The notes under the pieces are model-generated. The model was given only the letters and a program-made list of their open reading frames with translations. It was not told where the DNA came from and searched no databases. Position numbers and translations under genes: made by a program. DNA of 29,264 bases from Cardiobacteriales bacterium (GTDB lineage: Bacteria; Pseudomonadota; Gammaproteobacteria; Cardiobacteriales; Wohlfahrtiimonadaceae): assembly GCA_030150565.1 (NCBI GenBank), contig JASLFR010000010.1, positions 1 to 29,264 on the forward strand, in the 5' to 3' direction. Of the stretch, positions 1 to 6,289 are shown piece by piece. Position 1 is the stretch's first letter; each line of letters starts with the position of its first letter.

Positions 1-285
1 CTCTCCATTGGGCATGTCTCTCCCGAGGCAGCCGATGGGGGGTTAATTGCTGTGGTTGAAACGGGCGATGAGATTATCATCGATATTCCTAACCGTACCA
101 TTGAGCTCAATGTGCCAGAAGCAGAGCTGGAAAAGCGTATGGCTGCACAGCGTGAAAAGGGTTTTGTTCCCGCAAAAGAGCGCCCTCGCAAAGTCTCCAA
201 CGCGCTTAAAGTATATGGAGCCTTAGCCACTTCTGCCGCTTTTGGTGCGGTGCGAGATGTCTCCCGTTTGGAGAAACTTAAATAA
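1..285 (+). CDS. ilvD: Dihydroxy-acid dehydratase, C-terminal fragment
   Basis: This is the 3' end of a gene that begins before the window; the reading frame is open from base 1. The visible 94 residues include GHVSPEAADGG, then DEIIIDIPNRTIEL, and end in a segment with YGALATSAAFGA. This is the characteristic C-terminal domain of the IlvD/Edd family, and the spacing and short tail fit IlvD rather than 6-phosphogluconate dehydratase. IlvD is an iron-sulfur enzyme that dehydrates dihydroxy acids to 2-keto acids in valine and isoleucine synthesis. The cluster-binding cysteines lie upstream of the window, so they cannot be checked. An intrinsic terminator follows 28 bases after the stop, so the gene ends its transcription unit. 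Confidence 0.9.
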   Translation, partial: LSIGHVSPEAADGGLIAVVETGDEIIIDIPNRTIELNVPEAELEKRMAAQREKGFVPAKERPRKVSNALKVYGALATSAAFGAVRDVSRLEKLK

Positions 286-312
286 GAACTTCTAATTTAT
301 AATAATTGTGAG

Positions 313-346
313 CCGCTTCTAATTCTTCTTTAGGAGCGGTTTTTTA
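313..346 (+). terminator. Intrinsic terminator after ilvD
   Basis: A 10-bp stem (CCGCTTCTAA with TTAGGAGCGG, one G-U pair) closes a 7-nt loop and is followed at once by a run of seven T. It sits just after the ilvD stop codon. Confidence 0.85.
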
Positions 347-540
347 TTGCATCAATTTCAACCTCGTACCCTTATTTCGAATGCGATTGATTATCATGAT
401 CATCCACTTTCTGTTTTGACATATATCAATTAAAAGTTTACTTATCACGATTTTAATTAAATTTAATCAGAAAACTCTCGTTTTAACTGATTGAATTTAA
501 AGGGATAAAAATCTTTTCCATTTTTTCTTCAGAAAATGAG

Positions 541-569
541 TTGAAACTCTCACCATCATTGCTTATATT
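541..569 (+). promoter_or_regulatory. Predicted sigma-70 promoter of the 143-aa gene
   Basis: TTGAAA at 541-546 and TATATT at 564-569 are separated by exactly 17 bases, close to consensus in both boxes. The predicted start, near 576, leaves a leader of about 200 nt before the ATG at 780. The 347-540 stretch upstream is AT-rich and I see no gene in it. Confidence 0.6.
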
Positions 570-575
570 CTACGC

Positions 576-779
576 CGTCAGCATTCATTGACTTAAATCA
601 TCTTTGTTCTGTAACTGATTGAGTTGATGGTGTTTGCTGGGTTATTTATCCGATTAGGCAGGAGCCGCGCTAAAGAGCAGAGATAGGTAACTCATTGGAG
701 TATGAATAGGGGGAGAGCCCTATTTAGGAATTGATGAGAGGGGGGGGATCCCCCTAAATGTTAAAAGGAGTTAACAAAT
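576..779 (+). promoter_or_regulatory. Structured 5' leader, candidate cis-acting RNA
   Basis: Hand folding gives a chain of helices. (1) 586-596 pairs with 619-629 over 11 bp with wobbles, closed outside by 578-583 with 635-640. (2) 641-650 pairs with 682-691 over 10 bp and encloses a small GGC-AGGA-GCC hairpin at 657-666. (3) AATAGGG 705-711 pairs with CCCTATT 718-724. (4) A G-rich strand near 739-744 pairs with CCCCCT 750-755, or alternatively ATTTAGG 722-728 pairs with CCTAAAT 753-759. Helix 3 and the alternative form of helix 4 share bases 722-724 and so compete. The last helix ends a few bases before the Shine-Dalgarno AAGGAG (765-770). There is no T-run, so control of translation is more likely than of termination. 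I matched it to no riboswitch class I know. Confidence 0.4.
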
Positions 780-1211
780 ATGATTAATATTCCCTTCCAG
801 CCTGAGTTTCGTTACAACATTTTTGTTCGTTGCAGCCATGTAGGTGCAGATCATGAATTATTGAGCCCATGGGAGATTCTCCCCGAGGTTGATGCAACTT
901 TTACCGATGCTGAGCGCTTCAAAATTAGCCAAAATATTGATGAGATCAACCGTCTTATTGAGTCAGATTTTGACTCTCTTCTTGAAGATGATTCTGATCT
1001 TGCGGAGCTTGCGCACCGTATTTTAAGCGGTTTTGTTCTGCCTGAAACCGCTACTGGGCTTATGATCGGCTACCATTATGGATGGCGCCTAGTGGACCCA
1101 CAAACAGGGATGAGCACCGATTGGGTCGTCTTAGAAGAAGAGGCTGATTATCAAGCCTTAATTGATCAATTTGGAATCACCCATGCACGTGATCAGCAGG
1201 TAAGTCTTTAA
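780..1211 (+). CDS. Unrecognised acidic 143-aa protein
   Basis: I do not recognise this family. The start is well supported: AAGGAG lies 9 bases before the ATG. The protein is soluble, with no signal peptide, membrane segment or cysteine-metal motif; it has one cysteine, in the segment IFVRCSHVGADHELL. A strongly acidic, likely helical middle (about residues 46-75, with LIESDFDSLLEDDSDL) is followed by GLMIGYHYGWRLVDP and a closing DWVVLEEEADYQALIDQFG. It stands alone between a leader with its own promoter and a strong terminator, so it is a single-gene unit. It lies just upstream of the pxp/biotin carboxylase cluster, but position is the only link between them. Codon use looks like that of its neighbours. 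The function is unknown. Confidence 0.8.
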   Translation: MINIPFQPEFRYNIFVRCSHVGADHELLSPWEILPEVDATFTDAERFKISQNIDEINRLIESDFDSLLEDDSDLAELAHRILSGFVLPETATGLMIGYHYGWRLVDPQTGMSTDWVVLEEEADYQALIDQFGITHARDQQVSL

Positions 1212-1221
1212 GAGATTCCCC

Positions 1222-1244
1222 ACAATCATTTGATTAATGATTGT
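1222..1244. repeat. Inverted repeat after the 143-aa gene
   Basis: ACAATCATT and AATGATTGT form a perfect 9-bp dyad around a 5-nt centre, just before the main terminator. It is followed by ATAAAAAA rather than T, so on the plus strand it is not a terminator itself. Confidence 0.45.
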
Positions 1245-1264
1245 ATAAAAAACACTCCCATTTC

Positions 1265-1299
1265 ATCCCCCGTTGATTTCGATCAGCGGGGGATTTTTT
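1265..1299 (+). terminator. Strong intrinsic terminator with UUCG loop
   Basis: A 13-bp stem (1265-1277 with 1282-1294, one G-U pair) is capped by a TTCG tetraloop and followed by a T-run to 1299. It ends the 143-aa gene unit. It also shows that pxpB downstream needs its own promoter. Confidence 0.92.
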
Positions 1300-1353
1300 A
1301 TTACACGCATTAATTAAAATAGGTTATCACTCCTTATCTCTTCCCCTTTTTTA

Positions 1354-1394
1354 GATCCCTTAGAAGAATTGATATGGGTCAATTTTAAGGGATC
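1354..1394. repeat. Long imperfect inverted repeat upstream of pxpB
   Basis: GATCCCTT (1354-1361) pairs with AAGGGATC (1387-1394). Inside it AATTGA (1367-1372) pairs with TCAATT (1379-1384). There is no T-run on the plus strand. It lies in the 383-base gap between the 143-aa gene and pxpB. The rest of that gap to about 1500 is AT-rich, with short palindromes such as GATAATTATC and no gene. Confidence 0.4.
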
Positions 1395-1504
1395 AGATTA
1401 TCCATTAATCATTATTAAAATCTGATTAATTATTTAAATTAAACTTTAAATATTATTGAGATAATTATCGGAAATATCAGGGGATTTTTTATTGTATGCA
1501 ACAC

Positions 1505-1533
1505 TTTACATTCCAATTTTTATTGGTTACTAC
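1505..1533 (+). promoter_or_regulatory. Candidate pxp operon promoter with dyad in the spacer
   Basis: TTTACA at 1505-1510 is a good -35 box, but the -10 candidate 17 bases on (TACTAC) is weak. The spacer contains a perfect dyad, CCAAT-TTTT-ATTGG (1513-1526). A weak -10 with a palindrome between the boxes would suit a regulated promoter, but no regulator gene lies nearby. Confidence 0.3.
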
Positions 1534-1594
1534 TAAAGACATGAGCCGTAGAAGCTCAGAGTAAAAACAATAAAAACAGTGAGGAGGAAATGCC

Positions 1595-2464
1595 ATGGTT
1601 CGTTATGACTACGGTGGCGATGAGTTTATCTTCGTTGAGCTCGCATCTGATATGAGCTTGGAGGTAAACTTTAAAGGGTTAGCGATTACCCGCCAATTAC
1701 GGGAGGAGAATGTAGAGGGGGTTTTAGATATCTGCCCTTCAAATGCTTCTTATATGATTCGCTTCAATCCTGATGTGATTCATCCCGATAAATTGATTGA
1801 GATTCTCAAACGTATTGAGAGTGAAGTCTCTATTGATGATGTGCAGATCAAGTCGCGCATGATCGATGTCCCCATCCTTTTTGAAGACCCATGGACGATG
1901 GAAGCGCAGATGCGATTCCGTGAGCGTCATCAAGATCCAGAATCGACCGATATTGAGTATGTTGCTCGTATTAATGGTTTTGACTCTCCCCAAGAGTTGA
2001 TCGATGCGATTACTGGATACCCTTATCTTGTATCGATGATTGGATTTGTTCCTGGCCTCCCTTGGTGTTACCAGATGGTGCCAAGAGAGCAGCAGATTCA
2101 AGCACCTAAATATGTTCTTCCCCGCACATACACCCCTGAATTAACCTTCGGTTTTGGGGGCTGTTTTGCGGTGATCTACCCCGTTCAAGGAGCGGGAGGG
2201 TATCAGATCTTTGGAATGGCGGCAGCGCCGATTCTTAACCCTGAGCAGAATCTCCCAGACTTTAAAGAGAGCCCCACTTTTGTGGAGCAGGGGGATATTT
2301 TCCGTTATCGAGCGGTTGACCGTGAAGAGTTTGATCGCATTCGTGAAGAGGTGACGGCAGGTACCTTTAAGTATCGTATGAAGGATATTACCTACACCCC
2401 TCAAGATGTTATTGATGATCCTAAAGGGTTCTCGGCGGAAGTTTTACGGAGGTTATACGCATGA
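1595..2464 (+). CDS. pxpB: 5-oxoprolinase subunit B / carboxyltransferase subunit 1 (AHS1/KipI family, long form)
   Basis: This belongs to the AHS1/KipI family. The core motif reads FVPGLPWCYQM near residue 150, followed by LPRTYTPELTFGFGG and YPVQGAGGYQIFG. With PxpC and PxpA it forms the ATP-dependent 5-oxoprolinase that converts 5-oxoproline to glutamate. At 289 aa it is clearly longer than the stand-alone enterobacterial PxpB (about 220 aa). The extra C-terminal part, with FDRIREEVTAGTFKYRM and a following segment, resembles the long AHS1 form found in urea carboxylase. That fits the biotin carrier and biotin carboxylase genes downstream. AGGAGGAAA precedes the ATG. The stop overlaps the start of pxpC by 4 bases (ATGA). 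The exact substrate is inferred, not seen. Confidence 0.85.
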   Translation: MVRYDYGGDEFIFVELASDMSLEVNFKGLAITRQLREENVEGVLDICPSNASYMIRFNPDVIHPDKLIEILKRIESEVSIDDVQIKSRMIDVPILFEDPWTMEAQMRFRERHQDPESTDIEYVARINGFDSPQELIDAITGYPYLVSMIGFVPGLPWCYQMVPREQQIQAPKYVLPRTYTPELTFGFGGCFAVIYPVQGAGGYQIFGMAAAPILNPEQNLPDFKESPTFVEQGDIFRYRAVDREEFDRIREEVTAGTFKYRMKDITYTPQDVIDDPKGFSAEVLRRLYA

Positions 2465-3450
2465 TTAAGGTTATTGAAGCGGGATTACAGACCACGATCC
2501 AAGATGAGGGAAGAATCGGTTACTACGAAGTGGGAATGCCCCCTTCAGGTGCGATGGATAAATACTCCCACAGAATTGCGAATCTCTTAGTAGGGAATAA
2601 GCCGAATGCAGCAACGCTTGAGATCACCTATATGGGGCCTAAACTACAATTTGAAGAGGATGCAGTGATCGCGATTACAGGTGCGATCATCCCCCCTAAA
2701 ATTAATGGTGAGCCTGTTGAGATGTGGCAAACCTTAGCGGTAAAAGCGGGTGATGAGCTCTGCTTTGACTTCCTCAAAGGGGGTTCAAGAGCCTATCTTG
2801 CTATTGCTGGTGGTTTTGATGCGCCTTTAGTTATGGGCTCTCGTTCAACTTATACACTTTGTGGTTTTGGAGGCTACGAAGGGAAGGGGCGAGCGCTACA
2901 AGCGGGAGATACCCTCAAAGTAGGGCCTGATCATGAGCGCGATATTAAGATCGGCACAACGATTAGTGAGCAGTATCACCTAACGTTCCAGAAGCATAAT
3001 GAGATCCGTTTTGTCATCGGTCTTTGTAACTATCGCTTAACTGATGAGAGTCGTGAGCGCTTCTTTGAGATCGATTGGAAAGTCACCCCAGAGATTAACC
3101 GTATCGGATATCGCTTTGGTGGAGAAGTACTCAACTTTGTTGATCGTGAACCCCCCTTTGGAGCGGGAAGCGATCCTGCTAACGTTGTTGACTTAGGTTA
3201 CCCCATCGGATCGATCCAGCTTCCTGCAGGAAAAGAGCCGATTGCGCTGATGAACGATGCTGTTACAGGGGGTGGCTACGTCACGATTGGAACGATTATC
3301 AGTAGTGATCTTATTAAGCTTGCCCAAATTAAGACGGGCGATACGGTCCGTTTTATCAAGACGAGTATTGATGAAGCGATGGCAGCAAGAAGCGAGATCA
3401 ATGAGCGTTTAGCAAAAGTGAGCGCAGAGCTCGAAGCTCAGCAAGCTTAA
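2461..3450 (+). CDS. pxpC: 5-oxoprolinase subunit C / carboxyltransferase subunit 2 (AHS2/KipA family)
   Basis: This is a member of the AHS2/KipA family, also annotated as the biotin-dependent carboxyltransferase family. It carries the N-terminal signature IQDEGRIGYYEVGMPPSGAMD, then ANLLVGN, LEITYMGP, and YLAIAGGFDAPLVMGSRST in the middle. The length of 329 aa is normal for the family. It pairs with PxpB. In urea carboxylase the homologous regions form the carboxyltransferase part, so the PxpB-PxpC pair could accept carboxyl from the biotin carrier encoded next. The 4-base overlap with pxpB implies translational coupling and equal amounts. A hairpin (3487-3505) separates it from the carrier gene. 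Confidence 0.87.
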   Translation: MIKVIEAGLQTTIQDEGRIGYYEVGMPPSGAMDKYSHRIANLLVGNKPNAATLEITYMGPKLQFEEDAVIAITGAIIPPKINGEPVEMWQTLAVKAGDELCFDFLKGGSRAYLAIAGGFDAPLVMGSRSTYTLCGFGGYEGKGRALQAGDTLKVGPDHERDIKIGTTISEQYHLTFQKHNEIRFVIGLCNYRLTDESRERFFEIDWKVTPEINRIGYRFGGEVLNFVDREPPFGAGSDPANVVDLGYPIGSIQLPAGKEPIALMNDAVTGGGYVTIGTIISSDLIKLAQIKTGDTVRFIKTSIDEAMAARSEINERLAKVSAELEAQQA

Positions 3451-3486
3451 ATTTCAAATAATAATAAGAGTAGATCTTTAATCGAA

Positions 3487-3505
3487 GAGGGCGCTCTTCG
3501 CCCTC
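3487..3505 (+). promoter_or_regulatory. Intercistronic hairpin before the biotin carrier gene
   Basis: GAGGGCG and CGCCCTC form a perfect 7-bp, GC-rich stem around CTCTT. Only ATTCTTT follows, so it is a poor terminator. It more likely marks an mRNA processing or stability site. Confidence 0.5.
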
Positions 3506-3532
3506 ATTCTTTAACCTAAAGGAGTTTAAATT

Positions 3533-3769
3533 ATGAGTCATGAAGTTTTATCCCCAATTCCAGGTGTTTTCTACAGCCGTCCATCTCCTGAAGAGGATGT
3601 TTATGTCAACGTTGGTGATACGGTCACCGCAGGTCAAGTGATCGGCCTTGTTGAGGTGATGAAGAACTATTTTGAAGTGAAATCTGAGACAGATGGGGTC
3701 GTAAAAGAGATTCTTGCAAAGAATGAGGAGCTCTTAGAGGCGGGCCAAGTGATCGCGATTATTGAGTAA
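3533..3769 (+). CDS. Minimal biotin carboxyl carrier protein (78 aa)
   Basis: This is a biotinyl/lipoyl-attachment domain and nothing else. It opens with VLSPIPGVFYSRPSP, contains VGDTVTAGQVIGLVEVMKN and closes with GQVIAIIE. The biotinylated lysine should be Lys44 in EVMKN. The usual acetyl-CoA carboxylase carrier has AMKM and a long Pro/Ala-rich N-terminus of some 70 residues, which is absent here. This is therefore a dedicated carrier of the Pxp-associated cluster rather than the housekeeping AccB, although automated annotation often calls it AccB. AAAGGAG gives a strong ribosome site before the ATG. Hairpins without T-runs lie on both sides of the gene, which could set its level apart from its neighbours. 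Confidence 0.88.
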   Translation: MSHEVLSPIPGVFYSRPSPEEDVYVNVGDTVTAGQVIGLVEVMKNYFEVKSETDGVVKEILAKNEELLEAGQVIAIIE

Positions 3770-3794
3770 GCGACTCTATTTAGATGAATAAAAT

Positions 3795-3816
3795 CCTAAG
3801 GGGCAATCCCCTTAGG
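3795..3816 (+). promoter_or_regulatory. Intercistronic hairpin after the biotin carrier gene
   Basis: CCTAAGGGG and CCCCTTAGG form a perfect 9-bp stem around CAAT. It is followed by TGCTAAAAATC, not a T-run. It is the second of two stems bracketing the carrier gene. Confidence 0.55.
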
Positions 3817-3870
3817 TGCTAAAAATCGATAATAACAAGTAGTAAACCCTAAAGTGAGGAAGGGATAGTT

Positions 3871-5211
3871 ATGAAATTAACCAAAATTTTGATCGCTAAT
3901 CGGGGCGAGATGGCACGCCGTATTATTAAAACCTGTAATCGTTTAGGGATTGAGACGGTTGCGGTCTATTCCGATGCAGATAAAGATGCCCTTTTTGTAA
4001 AAGAGGCGACAGAGGCGATTCATATTGGTGAATCTCACGCAACGAAAAGTTATCTCGATATGGATAAAATTATCGACGCAGCTAAGAAATCGGGCGCTCA
4101 AGGGATCCATCCTGGATATGGATTTATGTCTGAAAATGCTGCATTTATTCGTCGCTGTGAAGATGAAGGGATCAAATTTATTGGGCCAACGGCAGATGTC
4201 GTTACCCTAATGGGGAGTAAAGTCGCCTCTCGTGAAGTGATGAAGAAGGCGGGTGTTCCCATCGTTCCAGGATCTGAAAATAATCTAGAGACCCTTGCAG
4301 AAGCGATGCATATTGCTCAAGAGATTGGCTACCCTGTAATGCTTAAAGCGAGCGCAGGGGGTGGAGGAATCGGAATGCGCCTTGTGAAGAATGAGGCGGA
4401 ATTGAAGAGTGCTTTTCCTCAAGTAAAACAGCTAGCGCAAAACTTCTTCTCAGATGATTCAGTCTTTTTAGAGAAATTGATTGTAAAACCTCGCCATATT
4501 GAGGTGCAGATTGCCGCAGATGAGCATGGCAATGTGGTTCATCTTTTTGATCGTGAATGCTCTGTTCAGCGCCGTCACCAAAAAGTGGTTGAAGAGGCCC
4601 CCTCTCCCTATCTTGATGATGAGATTCGTGAGCGCCTCTACGCTGCGGCGGTTGTAGGTGTTAAGCAGATCGGTTACACCAACGTGGGGACGATGGAGTT
4701 TATTTTTGATGTGGATAAAAACTTCTACTTCCTTGAGATGAATACCCGTCTACAGGTTGAGCATCCCATTACAGAAGAGGTGACAGGGGTGGACCTTGTT
4801 GAGTGGCAGTTGAAGATTGCAGAAGGGCAGGAGCTCCCTCTGACACAAGAGGAACTAACGCTGAAAGGGCACGCTTTTGAGTGCCGTATCTATGCGGAAG
4901 ATCCCGATAATAACTACATGCCTTCACCAGGGACGATCACCAACTTAAAACTCCCCGAAGATGCTCGCCTCGATTTTGGGGTCGCAACGGGATGTGTTGT
5001 CTCCCCCTTTTACGATCCTATGATTGGAAAAGTGATCACTTATGGTGAGAATCGTGAAGAGGCACTTAAAAATACGATCCACTCGCTCGACACAATGGAG
5101 CTTGAAGGGATTAAGTGTAACCTCTCTCTCCTTAAAGAGATTATGGGGGATGAGAATTTCCAAAAAGGGGAGTACACCACCAACTTTTTAAATGAATTAA
5201 AAGGAGTCTAA
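3871..5211 (+). CDS. Biotin carboxylase subunit (ATP-grasp), Pxp-cluster paralogue
   Basis: This is a full-length biotin carboxylase of 446 aa that uses ATP and bicarbonate to carboxylate biotin on the carrier protein. It shows ILIANRGEMARRII at the N-terminus, HPGYGFMSENA, the glycine-rich ATP loop ASAGGGGIGMR, then FDRECSVQRRHQKVVEEAPSP and FLEMNTRLQVEHPITE. These are the conserved catalytic segments of the family, and none is missing. It looks like AccC, but its neighbours are pxp genes and no accA or accD is present, so it probably serves the cluster rather than fatty-acid synthesis. GAGGAAGGGATAG precedes the ATG. It ends 2 bases before pxpA starts, so the two genes are likely coupled. 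The genome should hold a second accBC for lipid synthesis. Confidence 0.9.
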   Translation: MKLTKILIANRGEMARRIIKTCNRLGIETVAVYSDADKDALFVKEATEAIHIGESHATKSYLDMDKIIDAAKKSGAQGIHPGYGFMSENAAFIRRCEDEGIKFIGPTADVVTLMGSKVASREVMKKAGVPIVPGSENNLETLAEAMHIAQEIGYPVMLKASAGGGGIGMRLVKNEAELKSAFPQVKQLAQNFFSDDSVFLEKLIVKPRHIEVQIAADEHGNVVHLFDRECSVQRRHQKVVEEAPSPYLDDEIRERLYAAAVVGVKQIGYTNVGTMEFIFDVDKNFYFLEMNTRLQVEHPITEEVTGVDLVEWQLKIAEGQELPLTQEELTLKGHAFECRIYAEDPDNNYMPSPGTITNLKLPEDARLDFGVATGCVVSPFYDPMIGKVITYGENREEALKNTIHSLDTMELEGIKCNLSLLKEIMGDENFQKGEYTTNFLNELKGV

Positions 5212-5213
5212 CC

Positions 5214-5987
5214 ATGTATAAAATCGATTTAAATTGCGACATGGGGGAGAGCTTTGGCCTCTATAAGATGGGGAATGATGAGGAGATGATGCAGCTCATC
5301 TCATCGGCCAATATTGCCGCGGGCTTCCATGCGGGGGATCCTGCAACGATGCGGGAATCGGTCCGTTTAGCTAAAGAGAATAATGTTGCGATTGGAGTTC
5401 ACCCAGGATTTCCTGATCTTGTTGGATTTGGACGCCGTGCAATGAATGCAACCCCTCAAGAGGTGAAAGATTTTGTCACCTATCAGATGGGGGCTCTGCG
5501 TGAATTTGCGCGCGCTGCGGGAGTGGATCATCTTCAGCACTGTAAACCCCACGGAGCGCTCTATATGGTTGCGCTAGAGAATCGTGAGATCGCTCGAGCG
5601 ATCTTAGAGGCGATGGTTCAGGTTCAAGAGGGGATGGTTGTCTTCACTCTTAAAAACTCTGAAGTGATGTTAGAAGCGAACAAGATGGGGATTCCTGTTG
5701 CAGTAGAAGCTTATTCTGATCGTGAACATACAAAAGATGGCTCACTCGTACTGACCCGTGAAGGGCCAATCATTGATGATTATGATGTGATGGCGGATCG
5801 TGTCGTACGTATGATTACCGAGAAGAAGGTGAAGACGATCGATGGCGAAGATGCTGAGATTGATGCGCAAACCATCTGTATTCATGGGGATACAAAGGGC
5901 GCCCCCGATCTTACTCGAGCGATCCATAAGAAGTTTAAAGAGAATAATATCCAAATCGTTCCAGTGACGGAGTTGATCGCTAACTAA
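5214..5987 (+). CDS. pxpA: 5-oxoprolinase subunit A (LamB/YcsF family)
   Basis: This LamB/YcsF-family protein begins with the signature IDLNCDMGESFG and continues with SANIAAGFHAGDP, GVHPGFPDLVGFGRR, HCKPHGALY and, late in the protein, ICIHGDTKGAP. The acidic and histidine residues of these segments form the presumed metal and active site of the family. At 257 aa it is of normal length. PxpA works with PxpB and PxpC in ATP-dependent opening of 5-oxoproline, a damage product of glutamine and glutamate. It is the last gene of the unit, 2 bases after the biotin carboxylase, and a strong terminator follows. A segment usually reading FADR appears here as YSDREHTKDGSL, which may reflect a subfamily with another preferred lactam. 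Confidence 0.92.
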   Translation: MYKIDLNCDMGESFGLYKMGNDEEMMQLISSANIAAGFHAGDPATMRESVRLAKENNVAIGVHPGFPDLVGFGRRAMNATPQEVKDFVTYQMGALREFARAAGVDHLQHCKPHGALYMVALENREIARAILEAMVQVQEGMVVFTLKNSEVMLEANKMGIPVAVEAYSDREHTKDGSLVLTREGPIIDDYDVMADRVVRMITEKKVKTIDGEDAEIDAQTICIHGDTKGAPDLTRAIHKKFKENNIQIVPVTELIAN

Positions 5988-6058
5988 TCTAACTCTTAGT
6001 GGAGAGATCTTTCTCCGTTGCTCTGTTCTAGAGTATGTGCCTTGCATGCTCGCTTATT

Positions 6059-6098
6059 GCCCCCAATAATTTTTGCATGGTTATTGGGGGCTTTTTTT
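6059..6098 (+). terminator. Intrinsic terminator of the pxp operon
   Basis: GCCCCCAATAA (6059-6069) pairs perfectly with TTATTGGGGGC (6081-6091), 11 bp, and is followed by seven T. Between the pxpA stop and here only a weak GGAGA/TCTCC dyad (6002-6017) is seen. Confidence 0.92.
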
Positions 6099-6194
6099 AC
6101 TCTTTTAATCCCCTTAAATGGTTAACTCTTAATTATTATTCAATTAATGATTAATAAAAATATTATTTAGTAGCATCTCTTTTAAAGTTCAGGA

Positions 6195-6241
6195 TATGAT
6201 GAATCACCCCTTAATCGTTAGCTTATTCATCGATTAAGGGG
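6195..6241 (+). promoter_or_regulatory. Candidate -10 box and leader hairpin of the exporter gene
   Basis: TATGAT at 6195-6200 could be a -10 box, with no convincing -35. The expected start coincides with an 11-bp perfect stem, CCCCTTAATCG (6207-6217) with CGATTAAGGGG (6231-6241). No T-run follows, so it is not a terminator. The rest of the 302-base gap is AT-rich without a gene. Confidence 0.35.
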
Positions 6242-6289
6242 AAGAGATAGTATTCATGAATAAAAATAATAAAAGAGAAGTGAGGGGAT

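Noticed and set aside
576..779. Known riboswitch (guanidine, glycine, TPP, FMN, cobalamin) in the leader of the 143-aa gene
   Set aside because: None of the conserved core sequences I know for these classes is present; only general helices are seen.
1739..2404. Two minus-strand open frames opposite pxpB (120 and 87 codons)
   Set aside because: They lie wholly within pxpB, have no ribosome sites and no recognisable motifs, and are likely shadow frames of the real gene.
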